A stretch of DNA of 64,000 nt, taken from the NCBI RefSeq assembly GCF_004136315.1, contig NZ_CP029562.1, forward strand, positions 1,426,001-1,490,000, given 5' to 3'. The stretch comes from Mesorhizobium sp. Pch-S. GTDB lineage: Bacteria; Pseudomonadota; Alphaproteobacteria; Rhizobiales; Rhizobiaceae. Position 1 is the stretch's first letter. Each line of letters starts with the position of its first letter. The notes below the pieces were generated by a model. That model had not been told where the DNA came from and did not search any database. It saw only the letters and a program-made list of their open reading frames with translations. Below are positions 25,710 to 35,431 of the stretch, piece by piece. The translations under genes were made by a program, and so were the position numbers.

Positions 25710-25773
25710 CGTTCCGGAATGGATCCCCGACACTCTCCACTCCCTTCGGTCGTTCCGAGGTCGAGGATGACGG
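25710..25773. repeat. Family B dispersed repeat, copy 4
   Basis: CGTTCCGGAATGGATCCCCG through GTCGAGGATGACGGG, first of three copies in the 630-base spacer between xsc and tauZ. The rest of that spacer holds no supported gene. Confidence 0.85.
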
Positions 25774-25846
25774 GCTTCATGTGCCGCCGGCTCCGATTGT
25801 CACCGTTGCGCTCACGCCTGTGATTGCCGCAGGCGAAAAGGGAACT

Positions 25847-25910
25847 CCGTCATCCTCGACCTCGCAGGGAGCAAAGCGACCGCAGAGTGTCGGGGATCCA
25901 TTCCGGAACG
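25847..25910. repeat. Family B dispersed repeat, copy 5 (inverted)
   Basis: CCGTCATCCTCGACCTCGCA through GGATCCATTCCGGAACG. Confidence 0.85.
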
Positions 25911-25990
25911 AAGAGGGAGGTCCCTTTTGGCCTGCACCAATCGCAAGCGCAGATCTGACGGTGACAACTGGCGGCGACAGCACATGAAGC

Positions 25991-26054
25991 CCGTCATCCT
26001 CGACCTCGCAGGGAGCGAAGCGACCGCAGAGTGTCGGGGATCCATTCCGGAACG
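25991..26054. repeat. Family B dispersed repeat, copy 6 (inverted)
   Basis: Nearly identical to the copy at 25847-25910 over its whole length, in the same orientation, 144 bases away, so the pair could recombine. Confidence 0.85.
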
Positions 26055-26210
26055 TGGAAAAGGATGGCTGCGGCCCGGCAACATGCAGTTGCTCCGATCT
26101 TACGGGCAGGAGGTGGCGACGCGACGCTGAGACGGAGAGGACAGTCATAGCCAATTGCCCAGGATCGAGAGGGAGGCCCTGCCCGGCGAACCGGGCAGGA
26201 CCCGGCGACA

Positions 26211-27986
26211 TCAGGCGCGCTGCTGCGGGCGCATGTCGGCGCCGTCGATGCCGGCCACCGGCACCGGCTTCTTCATGGCGTCGCGACGGAAGGGCTCGCC
26301 GAGCTCCTGGTTGAGGATGACCTCGATGAAGGTGGTGACGCCCTTGGCCTGATCGTCGATCGCCTTGCCCAGCGCTTCGGTGAGGCCGGCCGTGGTGTCG
26401 ACAGTCACGCCCTTCAAGCCGCAGCCGTCTGCCACCCTGGCGTAGCTGAGGTTGGGGTTGAGCTCGGTGCCGACGAAATTGTTGGCGTACCACAGCGTGG
26501 TGTTGCGCTTCTCCGCGCCCCACTGGTAGTTGCGGAAGATCACCATGGTGATCGCCGGCCAGCCGTCGCGGCCGATCGAGCCCATCTCGTTCATCGAGAT
26601 GCCGAAGGCGCCGTCGCCGGCAAAGCCGACCACCGGAACGTCGGGGCAGCCGATCTTGGCGCCGACGATCGCCGGGAAGCCGTAGCCGCAGGGGCCGAAC
26701 ATGCCGGGCGCCAGATATTTGCGGCCCTGCTCGAAGCTCGGATAGGCATTGCCGATGGCGCAGTTGTTGCCGATGTCGCTGGAGATGATCGCTTCCTTGG
26801 GCAGGGCGGCCTGGATCGCCCGCCAGGCCTGGCGCGGCGACATGCGGTCGGCCTCGCGCCTGCGCGCCGAAGCGTTCCATTCGGTGCCCGGATCGTCGTC
26901 CTCGTGGTCCATTGACGACAGCTGCTGCAGCCAGGCCGAACGGGTCTGGTGGATCGCCGCCTTGCGCGCCTCGCGGCCCTCATTGCCGGCCGCCGGCGTC
27001 AGCTTTTCGAGGATCTGGCGCGCCACCTGCCTGGCGTCGCCGCAGATGCCGACCGAGACCTTCTTGGTCAGGCCGATGCGATCGGCATTGATGTCGACCT
27101 GGATGACGGCGGCGTTCTTCGGCCAGTAGTCGATGCCGTAGCCCGGCAGCGTCGAGAACGGGTTGAGGCGCGTGCCCAGCGCCAGCACCACATCGGCTTT
27201 GGCGATCAGCTCCATCGCCGCCTTCGAGCCGTTGTAGCCGAGCGGACCGACGGCAAGGCGATGGCTGCCGGGGAAGGCATCGTTGTGCTGGTAGCCGCAG
27301 CAGACCGGCGCGTCGAGCTTCTCGGCCAGTGCCATGGATTCGGCAATGGCGTTGCCGATGACGACGCCGGCGCCGTTGAGGATGACCGGGAACTTCGCTT
27401 CCGAAAGCAGCTTCGCTGCCTCGGCGATGGCCTGCGGGCCGCCGGCCGGCCGCTCGAAGCGCACGATCGCCGGCAGGTCGACATCGATGACCTGGGTCCA
27501 GAAATCGCGCGGGATATTGATCTGCGCCGGGGCGCAGCCGCGCCAGGCCTTCTCGATGACGCGGTTCAGCACCTCGGGAATGCGCGAGGGGTCACGCACC
27601 TCTTCCTGGTAGCAGACCATCTCCTCGAACATCGCCATCTGGTCGACTTCCTGGAAACCGCCCTGGCCGATGGTCTTGTTGGCCGCCTGCGGCGTGACCA
27701 TCAGCAGCGGCGTGTGGTTCCAGTAGGCGGTCTTCATGGCGGTGATGAAGCCGGTGACGCCGGGGCCGTTCTGGCCGATGGCCATCGACATGGTGCCGGT
27801 GGCACGGCTGAAGCCGTCGGCCATCATGCCGGCATTGGTTTCATGGGCGCAGTCCCAGAATTTGATGCCGGCCCTGGGGAACAGGTCGGACACCGGCATC
27901 ATGGCCGAGCCGATGATGCCGAAGGCATGCTCGATGCCATGCATCTGCAGGACTTTGACGAAGGCTTCTTCGGTGGTCATCTTCAT
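26211..27986 (-). CDS. xsc: Sulfoacetaldehyde acetyltransferase
   Basis: 591-residue thiamine-diphosphate enzyme. The N-terminal TPP domain has HETNAGMMADGFSRATG with the catalytic-type Glu. The central domain has PVILNGAGVVIGNA. The C-terminal cofactor site reads GDGAFGISMNEMGSIGRDGWP, continuing to the asparagine in FRNYQWGAEK. IGQNGPGVTGFITAMKTAYW is characteristic of Xsc. It converts sulfoacetaldehyde plus phosphate to acetyl phosphate and sulfite. AAAGGAAA precedes the ATG. It lies 73 bases after tauY in the taurine cluster. Confidence 0.96.
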   Translation of the reverse strand: MKMTTEEAFVKVLQMHGIEHAFGIIGSAMMPVSDLFPRAGIKFWDCAHETNAGMMADGFSRATGTMSMAIGQNGPGVTGFITAMKTAYWNHTPLLMVTPQAANKTIGQGGFQEVDQMAMFEEMVCYQEEVRDPSRIPEVLNRVIEKAWRGCAPAQINIPRDFWTQVIDVDLPAIVRFERPAGGPQAIAEAAKLLSEAKFPVILNGAGVVIGNAIAESMALAEKLDAPVCCGYQHNDAFPGSHRLAVGPLGYNGSKAAMELIAKADVVLALGTRLNPFSTLPGYGIDYWPKNAAVIQVDINADRIGLTKKVSVGICGDARQVARQILEKLTPAAGNEGREARKAAIHQTRSAWLQQLSSMDHEDDDPGTEWNASARRREADRMSPRQAWRAIQAALPKEAIISSDIGNNCAIGNAYPSFEQGRKYLAPGMFGPCGYGFPAIVGAKIGCPDVPVVGFAGDGAFGISMNEMGSIGRDGWPAITMVIFRNYQWGAEKRNTTLWYANNFVGTELNPNLSYARVADGCGLKGVTVDTTAGLTEALGKAIDDQAKGVTTFIEVILNQELGEPFRRDAMKKPVPVAGIDGADMRPQQRA

Positions 27987-28059
27987 GTCTTGGTTTCCTT
28001 TCGATGGGGTCGGACCGGCGTTGCCGGCGGATTTCTGTTGGAGCGTGATCGGCTTCCGC

Positions 28060-29460
28060 TCAGAGGATTTCGTCCTTGAGGTAATACCAGCGGTACATGC
28101 CGGCCTGGCCGAGACGCCGGAACGGCGTCAAAAGGCCATGGCTGGGCAGCGGCGAGGTGAAGATCGGCAGGTCGAGCCCGGCGCCCTTGCCAGCCACCAT
28201 CTCAGCCATGCGGCGACCGGCCTGGGCCGAATACATGACGCCGTTGCCGCCATAGCCCATGGCGTAGAACAGGCGCTGGCCGGGGTCGGGCTGGAAGATG
28301 CGCGGCATCATGTCGTGGCTGACATCGACCCAGCCCCACCAGGAGTAATCGATCTCGATGCCGCGCAGGATCGGGAACTTGCGCGAGAGCCCTTCCAGCA
28401 GCAGCGCCAGATGTTTCGGGTTGACCGCATCGCGGCCGGTGATGGCGCTGCGGCTGCCGATCTGCACGCGCCCGTCCGGCAGCATGCGGTAGTAGTGACG
28501 CAGCGTGCGCGTGTCGGTGAGCGGTATCCGCGCCTTGAAATTGAGCGCAGCCTGTTCATCTCCGGTCAGCGGCCGGGTGACCACCGAATTGGACAGGATC
28601 GGCATCAGCCGGTGCCGGGTCAGCGCATGCAGGCCGGGCGAGGTGTAGCCGGCGGTGGCTATGCAGACGGCGCGCGCCCGCACCGTGCCGCCCGGGGTGC
28701 TCAGGTGATGGACGCCGCCCTTCAGCTCGCTGGCCAGCACCGGGCTTGCCGTGTGTACCTTCGCTCCCAGCCTGCGGGCGAGCTTGAGATAACCAAAAGC
28801 CAGCTTGGCGGCATGGATGCCGATGCCGTCGGGCTCGTACATCGCGCCCCTGGCCTCGGCGTCGCGCACGAAATCGCCATGCACCTCGTCGCGGCCGACC
28901 ATGCGGGCCTTGTAGCCGAACACCTCGTTGAGCAGGCGGGTCTCCTTTTCCAGCGCCGGCAGCATCTTGTCGCGGTGGGCGATGTAGAGGTGGCCGCCAT
29001 CCTGCGGGTCGCAGTCGATCCCGGGCTCGCGGATCAGGGCACGGAACAGGTCGAAACCCTCGGCGATCTCGGCATGCAGCTTGCGGGCGACATCGACGCC
29101 CCAGCGCTCGATCCATTGCGAGCGCTTGAGCCGGCCGGCCGAGATCTGCGCCTGGCCGCCATTGCGGGTCGAGCAGCCCCAGGCGACGCCATTGGCTTCG
29201 AGCACGGTGGCCTTGATGCCGTGTTCGCGGGCGAGATGGATGGCACAGGACAACCCGGTATAGCCGGAGCCGACGATGGCGACGTCGACATCGATGTCCT
29301 GCGTGACCGGGCCATCGTCTTCCGGCTCGGCACCGGCGGTGGCGATCCAGTAGGTGGGGGCATAGTCCTTGCCGTCGCCGGGGTTCGGCGCATGCACCGG
29401 ATCATAGGCGGGATCGAACGGCTTGCGCCGCGCCGCCGGCCTGACGAGCTGTTGTTCCAT
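28060..29460 (-). CDS. tauY: Taurine dehydrogenase large subunit (FAD-dependent)
   Basis: 466 residues of the DAO (glycine/sarcosine-oxidase-like) fold. The FAD motif is VDVAIVGSGYTGLSCAIHLA near residue 46, followed by GCSTRNGGQAQIS. The C-terminal flavin contact is FYAMGYGGNGVMYSAQAGRRMAE. It oxidatively deaminates taurine to sulfoacetaldehyde and passes electrons to the respiratory chain. GGGAGG precedes the ATG at 29460. It sits between tauX and xsc, which identifies it better than sequence alone would. Confidence 0.9.
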   Translation of the reverse strand: MEQQLVRPAARRKPFDPAYDPVHAPNPGDGKDYAPTYWIATAGAEPEDDGPVTQDIDVDVAIVGSGYTGLSCAIHLAREHGIKATVLEANGVAWGCSTRNGGQAQISAGRLKRSQWIERWGVDVARKLHAEIAEGFDLFRALIREPGIDCDPQDGGHLYIAHRDKMLPALEKETRLLNEVFGYKARMVGRDEVHGDFVRDAEARGAMYEPDGIGIHAAKLAFGYLKLARRLGAKVHTASPVLASELKGGVHHLSTPGGTVRARAVCIATAGYTSPGLHALTRHRLMPILSNSVVTRPLTGDEQAALNFKARIPLTDTRTLRHYYRMLPDGRVQIGSRSAITGRDAVNPKHLALLLEGLSRKFPILRGIEIDYSWWGWVDVSHDMMPRIFQPDPGQRLFYAMGYGGNGVMYSAQAGRRMAEMVAGKGAGLDLPIFTSPLPSHGLLTPFRRLGQAGMYRWYYLKDEIL

Positions 29461-29494
29461 GGTTCGGTCCTCCCCGCTCATGCGATAAAGGCTG

Positions 29495-29881
29495 TCAGGC
29501 ATCCGCCGCGAGCAGCGGCCGGTTCTTGCGGAAGGCCTGCTTGCGCACGATCCTGTCGCCGTTGAGCGTGAACAGGTCGCAGCCCTCGGCCTCGATGCGG
29601 CTGCCGTCGGCATTGGTGCCGGTGAAGGTCCATTCCGAGACGGCGCGGTCGCCGTGGACGAAGTGACCGTGATGCGCCCAGTGCGCGTCGGGCATCGTCT
29701 TCCAGACACCGCTGAAGGCACTGGCGATGGCATCGGGGCCTTCGAAGCGGGTGCCGCAGGCTTCCGCCCCGCCGACCGCGTTGAACACGCAATCGTCGGA
29801 GAAGAAGCGCATCACGCCGTCGATGTCGTGCCGGTTGAAGGCATCGAACAGTTGGCCAAGGTGGTCGGCGGTCAGCGCCAT
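29495..29881 (-). CDS. tauX: Taurine dehydrogenase small subunit (NTF2-like)
   Basis: 128 residues, SnoaL/NTF2-like: HLGQLFDAFNRHDIDGVMRFFSDDCVFNA, then GTRFEGPDAIASAFSGVWKTMPDAHW. In the tauXY arrangement known from Paracoccus and Rhodobacter the small partner of the flavoprotein has this size and place. GAGG is about 9 bases before the ATG at 29881; an in-frame extension to 29932 is possible. It is 34 bases before tauY. Confidence 0.85.
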   Translation of the reverse strand: MALTADHLGQLFDAFNRHDIDGVMRFFSDDCVFNAVGGAEACGTRFEGPDAIASAFSGVWKTMPDAHWAHHGHFVHGDRAVSEWTFTGTNADGSRIEAEGCDLFTLNGDRIVRKQAFRKNRPLLAADA

Positions 29882-30075
29882 GGTGTGGTCCTCGTCTCTT
29901 GTCACGGTGGTCTTCGAAGCCCCGCCGGACACGCCGTGGCCGGTGGATTTTGGTCAGAGGCGCGCCGGGCATGGCTCCGCCGTGGCCGGAAGCACCGGCC
30001 GATCGAGTTGTCGTCTGTGCGGCTGGGAGTCGCCCTAGAAGGGCGGCGCGGTAGCGGGGTGGCCGAGCATCTCCA

Positions 30076-30903
30076 TCAGATCTTGCCCTTCCAGGGGATC
30101 AGGATCTTCTCGAGATGGCGCAGCAGCAGATCGAAGGCGAAGGCGAAGATGCCGATCACGATGATGCCCATGATGACGGTGTCGCTGGCCAGATATTCGG
30201 CCGCGTTCAGCACCATGAAGCCAAGGCCGCGATGCGCCGCCACCATCTCGGCGGCCACCAGCGTGGTCCAGCCGACACCGATGCCGATGCGCATGCCGGT
30301 GAAGATCTCCGGCAGCGCCGCCTTGAGGATGACCTGGCTGATGACCTGGGCGCGGGTGGCGCCCATCGCATAGGCGGCATGGATCTGCTCGGTGGAGACC
30401 GAGCGCACGCCGGCACGCGCCGCGATCGCCATCGGCGCGAAGATCGCCAGGTAGATCAGGAACACCTTCGGGAACTCGCCGATGCCCAGCCAGATGATGA
30501 TCAGCGGCAGATAGGCCAGCGGCGGCAGCGGGCGGTAGAACTCGATGATCGGATCGAACAGGCCGCGAATGGTGCGGTTGACGCCCATCAGGATGCCGAT
30601 GGGCACGGCGGTGACGAGCGCCAGCACGAAGGCGCCGAGCACCCGGCCAAGGCTTGCCAGCGTGTGCTGGGCCAGCGTCGAATTGGACACGCCCTCGGTC
30701 ATGGCCAGCACGAACTTGTCCCACACCGCCAGCGGCGACGGCAGGAACAGCGGCTTGACCCAGCCCATCTCGGTGACGAGCAGCCACAGGCCGAACAGCA
30801 CCAGCGCGGTGATGAGGCTGATATGGCCGCTGGCGCCGTCGCCGGGCGCGCCGTAGATCTTTCCGGGCGTGACCGGCCGGGCTCGTGAGACGCGCTCAAG
30901 CAT
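30076..30903 (-). CDS. tauC: Taurine ABC transporter permease
   Basis: 275 residues, about six helices. It has the binding-protein-dependent permease loop [20 protein letters not shown] followed by [20 protein letters not shown], and [20 protein letters not shown]. The ATG at 30903 overlaps the tauB stop by 8 bases. No Shine-Dalgarno is needed if translation is coupled. It transports taurine together with TauA and TauB. Confidence 0.93.
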   Translation of the reverse strand: MLERVSRARPVTPGKIYGAPGDGASGHISLITALVLFGLWLLVTEMGWVKPLFLPSPLAVWDKFVLAMTEGVSNSTLAQHTLASLGRVLGAFVLALVTAVPIGILMGVNRTIRGLFDPIIEFYRPLPPLAYLPLIIIWLGIGEFPKVFLIYLAIFAPMAIAARAGVRSVSTEQIHAAYAMGATRAQVISQVILKAALPEIFTGMRIGIGVGWTTLVAAEMVAAHRGLGFMVLNAAEYLASDTVIMGIIVIGIFAFAFDLLLRHLEKILIPWKGKI

Positions 30904-31735
30904 GGAGGTGTTCCGGGCTGCCGGCCTGGCGCTCGGCGCCATGGATGCCGGATTGGCGCTCGTCGCCGTAGATGATTGAGAGGATCTGTTCGCGCATGTC
31001 GATGAAATCGCGGCTGGACTTGATTGCACGGGCGTTGCCCTCCTCGAGGAAGCGTCGATTGAAGTCGAGCTCGTAGGTGTGGGTGATGCGGCCGGGCCGC
31101 GGCGACATGACGATCAGCCGGGAGCCGAGGAACAGCGCCTCCTCGACGCTGTGGGTGATGAAGAAGAACATCTTGTTGGTGAGCTGCCAGACCTCGAGCA
31201 GCAGCTCCTGGATGGTCTCGCGGGTCAGCGCGTCGAGCGCCGCCATCGGCTCGTCCATCAACAGCATGGCGGGATCGCAGGTCAGCGCCCGGGCGATGCC
31301 GACACGCTGCTGCATGCCGCCCGACAGGTGGTAGATCATGTGTTTGTGGAAATCCTGCAGGCCGACCAGCGCCAAGTTCTTCGTGGCGATCTCGCGCCGC
31401 GTCTGCCGGTCGACGCCGCGCAGCTTGAGGCCGAATTCGGTGTTGTCGATGACGTTGAGCCAGGGCAGCAGCGCGTGCTTCTGGAAGACGACGCCACGTT
31501 CGGCGCCGGGGCCGGTGACCTGGTGGCCGCCCAGCGTGATGTCGCCGCCGCTCGGGGCCATGAAGCCGGCCATGAGATTGAGCAGCGTGGTCTTGCCGCA
31601 GCCGGACGCGCCGAGCGCGACGACGAAATCGCCGCTCTTGATCTCGAGGCTGACGCCCTTGAGGGCGATCACGGCCTGGTCCGAATAGAGGCCTGGGTAG
31701 GTCAGGCTGACATTGCTGACGTTGAGGGTTTCCAT
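30896..31735 (-). CDS. tauB: Taurine ABC transporter ATP-binding protein
   Basis: 279 residues. Walker A is GASGCGKTT, the Q loop is in [13 protein letters not shown], the signature is [15 protein letters not shown], Walker B is [14 protein letters not shown] and the H loop is [10 protein letters not shown]. It is close to the SsuB/TauB group of alkanesulfonate importers. It lies 81 bases after tauA, with tauC overlapping its end. Confidence 0.94.
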   Translation of the reverse strand: METLNVSNVSLTYPGLYSDQAVIALKGVSLEIKSGDFVVALGASGCGKTTLLNLMAGFMAPSGGDITLGGHQVTGPGAERGVVFQKHALLPWLNVIDNTEFGLKLRGVDRQTRREIATKNLALVGLQDFHKHMIYHLSGGMQQRVGIARALTCDPAMLLMDEPMAALDALTRETIQELLLEVWQLTNKMFFFITHSVEEALFLGSRLIVMSPRPGRITHTYELDFNRRFLEEGNARAIKSSRDFIDMREQILSIIYGDERQSGIHGAERQAGSPEHLHA

Positions 31736-31816
31736 CGCGCCGATGCCTTTCGCGGTTTGAGAGAAGGCGACCGCCGGCGAATACCGGCGGTGCCCCGGTC
31801 AGGGTCGTTCAGGAAC

Positions 31817-32833
31817 CTACTTGGCAGCCTCCCTGGCGTAGCTGGCGTTGACGAAAGGCGTGTAGTCGTCGAGCGCCTTGTCGATCTGCTTCTGGGCGAC
31901 GAGGAACCTGGCGCTTTCGCTGAGCGCCTTCAGCGCGCCGCCACCGAGCCAGGTTGCGGAGGCCTGTTCGGCGGCATCGGGGAAGGACAGCAGATTCAGC
32001 GCCTCGACCGTGCCGGCACCGTCGCCGCCGATCATCTTGACAATGCCCTTGACCTGCTCGGAGTCGGCCGTCCAGCTCGCCTTGTTCTTGTTGTAGTCGG
32101 CATAAGCCTCGGCCAGCACCTTGGTGAAGGCAGCCATGAATTTCGGATTGGCGGCGGCCCATTTCCGGTCGGCGACGAGGCCATCGAACGTCGGCACCGA
32201 GGCCGCGCCGATGGTTTCGGAATCGGCGATGGTCTTGCCGGTCTTGAGCAGTTCGGTCAGCGCCGGCGGCCAGACATAGGCGGCGTCGATGTCGCCGCGC
32301 TGCCAGGCGGCGATGATCTGCGGCGGCTTCATGTTGAGGATGTTGACCTCGCGCGGATCGACCTTCCAGACCTGCTGGAGGCCGACCAGAAGATGGAAAT
32401 GCGAGGTCGACACGAACGGTACGCCGACATTCTTGCCCTTGAGGTCCTCAGGCTTCTCGATGCCGGAGCCGTTGCGCACGGCGAGCGCCTCCGACTTGCC
32501 GATGTTGTCGAGTATCCAGAACAGCTCGAGGTCGACGCCGCGCGTCGCGGCAGCTGCCGTACCGGTCGAGCCGATGACGCCGATCGGCACATTGCCGGAG
32601 GCCAGCGCGGTCGAGATGTCGCCGCCCGACGAGAACTGGCGCCAGTCTATGCTGTAGCCTGCCTCCTTCGCCGCCTTGTCGAAACGGCCGTCGGCGATGG
32701 CCGTGACGAACGGCCCGACGATCTGCTGGTAGCCGACGACGACGGTCTCCTCGGCGCGGGCGAGACCCGCCTGGAAAAGGCCGACCGCCAGCGAGGCGAC
32801 GGCGGCCAACTGCTTGAAATGCACAAATCCCAT
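31817..32833 (-). CDS. tauA: Taurine-binding periplasmic protein
   Basis: 338 residues. Signal peptide LAAVASLAVGLFQAGLARA, then VVVGYQQIVGPFVTAIADG and YSIDWRQFSSGGDISTALAS, as in TauA-type binding proteins; DLELFWILDNIGKSEALAVR is also characteristic. AGAGGG lies 9 bases before the ATG at 32833. It is the first gene of the tauABC-XY-xsc operon and faces tauR. Its promoter region holds the paired half sites described at 32948. Confidence 0.94.
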   Translation of the reverse strand: MGFVHFKQLAAVASLAVGLFQAGLARAEETVVVGYQQIVGPFVTAIADGRFDKAAKEAGYSIDWRQFSSGGDISTALASGNVPIGVIGSTGTAAAATRGVDLELFWILDNIGKSEALAVRNGSGIEKPEDLKGKNVGVPFVSTSHFHLLVGLQQVWKVDPREVNILNMKPPQIIAAWQRGDIDAAYVWPPALTELLKTGKTIADSETIGAASVPTFDGLVADRKWAAANPKFMAAFTKVLAEAYADYNKNKASWTADSEQVKGIVKMIGGDGAGTVEALNLLSFPDAAEQASATWLGGGALKALSESARFLVAQKQIDKALDDYTPFVNASYAREAAK

Positions 32834-32947
32834 TATCGTTACCCTCTTTGTTTTGGTGGTTGCCGGTTGGTCCGGGAACGCGCCGGCTTGTGTGCCGGTC
32901 TTGGTTCTGGCTGACAGGGTTAAAGGAGGGCCCCGGATTGCCTTATA

Positions 32948-32977
32948 TCCAGTTTGGAAGTTGAATGATTCCAGTTT
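32948..32977. promoter_or_regulatory. Putative TauR operator upstream of tauA
   Basis: Two direct repeats TCCAGTTT at 32948-32955 and 32970-32977, exactly 22 bases (two helical turns) apart. Read on the tauA strand they are AAACTGGA followed by AT-rich bases. This fits the CTGGA-containing direct repeats reported for Rhodobacter TauR. Confidence 0.7.
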
Positions 32978-33059
32978 AACTCTCGATGGACATGTCAGGC
33001 TGAAACGGACAGAGCTCACCATCCTGCTTGCAGGGCATCCGCCGGCTCCATTTCCTCCT

Positions 33060-33124
33060 GCGTTCCGGAATGGATCCCCGACACTCTACGGTCGCTTCGC
33101 TCCCTGCGAGGTCGAGGATGACGG
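33060..33124. repeat. Family B dispersed repeat, copy 7
   Basis: TGCGTTCCGGAATGGATCCC through TCGAGGATGACGGA, in the tauA-tauR intergenic region. Confidence 0.84.
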
Positions 33125-33232
33125 AGGTCATGAGTGTCTCGGCTAATCTCCAACGTTGGTGATGACGCCAGCGTTGTTCGGAGCGTTGCCGGCAGCGCCT
33201 GCGTTCGCGATTTTGGCGCAGCTATGAAAATT

Positions 33233-33297
33233 CGTCATCCTCGACCGCGAAGCGACCGCAAGGAGCGGAGCGTGTCGGGGATCCATGCCGGAACGCT
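33233..33297. repeat. Family B dispersed repeat, copy 8 (inverted)
   Basis: CGTCATCCTCGACCGCGAAG through GGATCCATGCCGGAACG. It faces copy 7, so the two flank about 110 bases of the tauA-tauR spacer as an inverted pair. Confidence 0.82.
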
Positions 33298-33373
33298 GAA
33301 GAAAATGCTGCGCCCAGGACGCGGCTTCACCGATACCCTCCGCGAGTTTTCGATATCAGGCTGAAGGCTCCCC

Positions 33374-34855
33374 ATGGCGCATCCGACGGTTTCCGAAACG
33401 GTGTTCTTTCTCGATCGCGCCAGCCGCGTCGGCCTGCAGGCGCAGATCCGCGAGACCGTGGTGTCGGCGGTTCTCGCCGGCCGCATCCAGCCCGGCGCGC
33501 AGCTGCCCTCGACACGCAAGCTGTCCGACTATCTCAACATCTCGCGCATCACGGTGACGCTGGCCTATCAGGAACTGGCCTCGCAGGGTTATGTCGAGGC
33601 GGCGAGCCGCAGCGCCTACCGCATCTCGGACAACCCGCCGCTCAGGCTGCTGGCCACGGAGACGCCGCAGGCGGCGGGCGAGGTGGTGGACTGGTCGGCG
33701 AAGCTGCGCTCCAGCTTCATCGTCGCCAAGCAGATGCGCAAGCCGCTGGACTGGCGCCGCTTCCCCTACCCGTTCCTGTACGGCCAGATGGACCCTTCGC
33801 TGTTCGACCTCAACGCCTGGCGCGACTGTGCGCGGCGCGCGCTGTCACGCGAGGATTTCGAGCTGATGGCCGGCGACTTCGCCGCCGCCGACGACGTGCA
33901 GCTGGTGAACTACATCTGCTCGCGCACCTTGCCCAGCCGGGGTATCCGAGCGCATCCCGACGAGATCCTGGTGACGGTGGGCGCGCAGAACGCGCTGTGG
34001 ATCGTCACGCAGCTGCTGCTCGCCCGCGGCGCGCATGCCGTCTGTGAGAACCCCTGCCATCCCGACATGAGCGCGTCGCTGAAACTGAGCGGGGCACAGG
34101 TGACGGCGATCGACGTCGATGGCCAGGGCCTGCCACCGGAGGCGATCCCGGCCGGCGTCGACGCAGTGTTCGTGACGCCGAGCCACCATTCCCCGACCGG
34201 CGCGACGATGCCGATCGAGCGCCGGCAGCACCTGCTGGAAGCGGCGGCCGAGCAGGATTTCGTCATCATCGAGGACGATTACGAGTTCGAGATGAGTTTC
34301 CTGGCGCCGCCGTCGCCGGCACTGAAGGCCTTCGACCGGGCCGGCCGGGTGTTCTACATCGGCTCGTTTTCCAAGTCGCTGTTTCCGGGGCTGAGGCTGG
34401 GCTATCTGGTGGCGCCGGCGCCGGTGATCCGCGAGGCCCGCGCGCTGCGGGCGCTGATGCTGCGCCATCCGCCCGGCCATGTGCAGCGCACCGCCGCCTA
34501 TTTCCTGGCGCTCGGCCACGATGACGCGGTGCTGCATCGCATGCGCAGCGAATATCACAAGCGCCACATCGTCATGGCCGAAGCGCTGAAACGGCAGGGC
34601 TTCACGATTGCCGGCTCCTCGGCCTTCGGCGGCACCTCGTTCTGGGTGGAAGGCCCGCAGGGTCTCGACGCCGACCTTTTGATGGCGGAGCTCAGGCAGG
34701 ACGGGGTGCTGATCGAATCCGGCTCGCCCTTCTTCCCCGATGCGGACGGCCCGTGCCGCTTCTTCCGCATGGGCTATTCCTCCATCGACAAAGACCGGAT
34801 CGTTGAAGGCGTGGCGCGCACGCGCGCCAGGATCGACGCGCTGTCGGGCGCGTGA
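33374..34855 (+). CDS. tauR: TauR, MocR/GntR-type PLP-dependent regulator of taurine genes
   Basis: 493 residues. The N-terminal GntR winged helix (LQAQIRETVVSAVLAGRIQP, then STRKLSDYLNISRITVTLAYQEL) is joined to a fold-type I aminotransferase domain. That domain has DDYEFEM and the PLP lysine in IGSFSKSLFPGLRLGY. MocR proteins bind DNA through the first domain and sense an amino compound as a PLP aldimine. Divergence from tauA and the taurine gene content identify it as TauR, which activates taurine catabolism in Rhodobacter. Confidence 0.9.
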   Translation: MAHPTVSETVFFLDRASRVGLQAQIRETVVSAVLAGRIQPGAQLPSTRKLSDYLNISRITVTLAYQELASQGYVEAASRSAYRISDNPPLRLLATETPQAAGEVVDWSAKLRSSFIVAKQMRKPLDWRRFPYPFLYGQMDPSLFDLNAWRDCARRALSREDFELMAGDFAAADDVQLVNYICSRTLPSRGIRAHPDEILVTVGAQNALWIVTQLLLARGAHAVCENPCHPDMSASLKLSGAQVTAIDVDGQGLPPEAIPAGVDAVFVTPSHHSPTGATMPIERRQHLLEAAAEQDFVIIEDDYEFEMSFLAPPSPALKAFDRAGRVFYIGSFSKSLFPGLRLGYLVAPAPVIREARALRALMLRHPPGHVQRTAAYFLALGHDDAVLHRMRSEYHKRHIVMAEALKRQGFTIAGSSAFGGTSFWVEGPQGLDADLLMAELRQDGVLIESGSPFFPDADGPCRFFRMGYSSIDKDRIVEGVARTRARIDALSGA

Positions 34856-35155
34856 CGTTTCGCACCGAGGCCGAAGCGACGATTAATCACCCGCGTCGGT
34901 CAAGGGTGTGCTAGCGTGACCCACTCAGGCGCAATCATGCGCATCCGTCTGACAAAGATCGGACATCTACTGGCTCCATCCAGCATCAGCAGGGGCGGCG
35001 GAACGAAGCGGACCGCACATCGACGATCTACCCCATCCCGGCCGCCGGGGGCGCTACCGAGATGACGACACTTCTCGACGCTGCGACGAGAGACGTGCCG
35101 AAAGGCCGGGCCTGACCGACGAAATCCGCCCCTCCACGACCGAAGGACTTCCACA
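34856..35155. other. Intergenic region without a supported gene
   Basis: 300 bases between tauR and the DUF1488 gene. No frame with coding signs, no repeat family and no convincing hairpin was seen. The end contains GAAGGA, the ribosome site of the next gene. Confidence 0.5.
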
Positions 35156-35431
35156 ATGGCGCTCGACTTTCCAAACCAAAGCCGCAGCTTCGATGAAGCG
35201 CGTTTTGCGGTACGATTTTCCGGCTATGACGGCATGCAGCAGGTGCGGTTTCTGATAGAGGCCGAAGCTCTGGCCAAAACGAACGGCGCGGCCAACGCAA
35301 CAACAGACTCAGAAGCGGGTTGCCTCGCAGCATTCGATGCGGCACGCACTTCGATTCAGGATGTCGCGCGCTTTGTATATTCTCGTAGCCGCCAGCCCAT
35401 CTATGTTCTTACGGATAAAGATTTTTCCTGA
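35156..35431 (+). CDS. DUF1488 family protein
   Basis: 91 residues opening MALDFPNQSRSFDEARFAVRFSGYDGM, the typical DUF1488 start, then VRFLIEAEALAKTN and CLAAFDAARTSIQDVARFVYSR. Small soluble proteins of this family are common in rhizobia and have no known role. GAAGGA precedes the ATG by 7 bases. An AT-rich stretch follows directly. Confidence 0.85.
   Translation: MALDFPNQSRSFDEARFAVRFSGYDGMQQVRFLIEAEALAKTNGAANATTDSEAGCLAAFDAARTSIQDVARFVYSRSRQPIYVLTDKDFS

Noticed and set aside
27736..29565. 609-codon + strand frame opposite tauY and xsc
   Set aside because: Shadow of xsc and tauY; no motif and low-complexity composition.
31079..32914. 611-codon + strand frame opposite tauB/tauA
   Set aside because: It is the antisense shadow of two well-identified genes; its Asp/Arg/Gly/Val-rich composition is typical of high-GC complementary frames.
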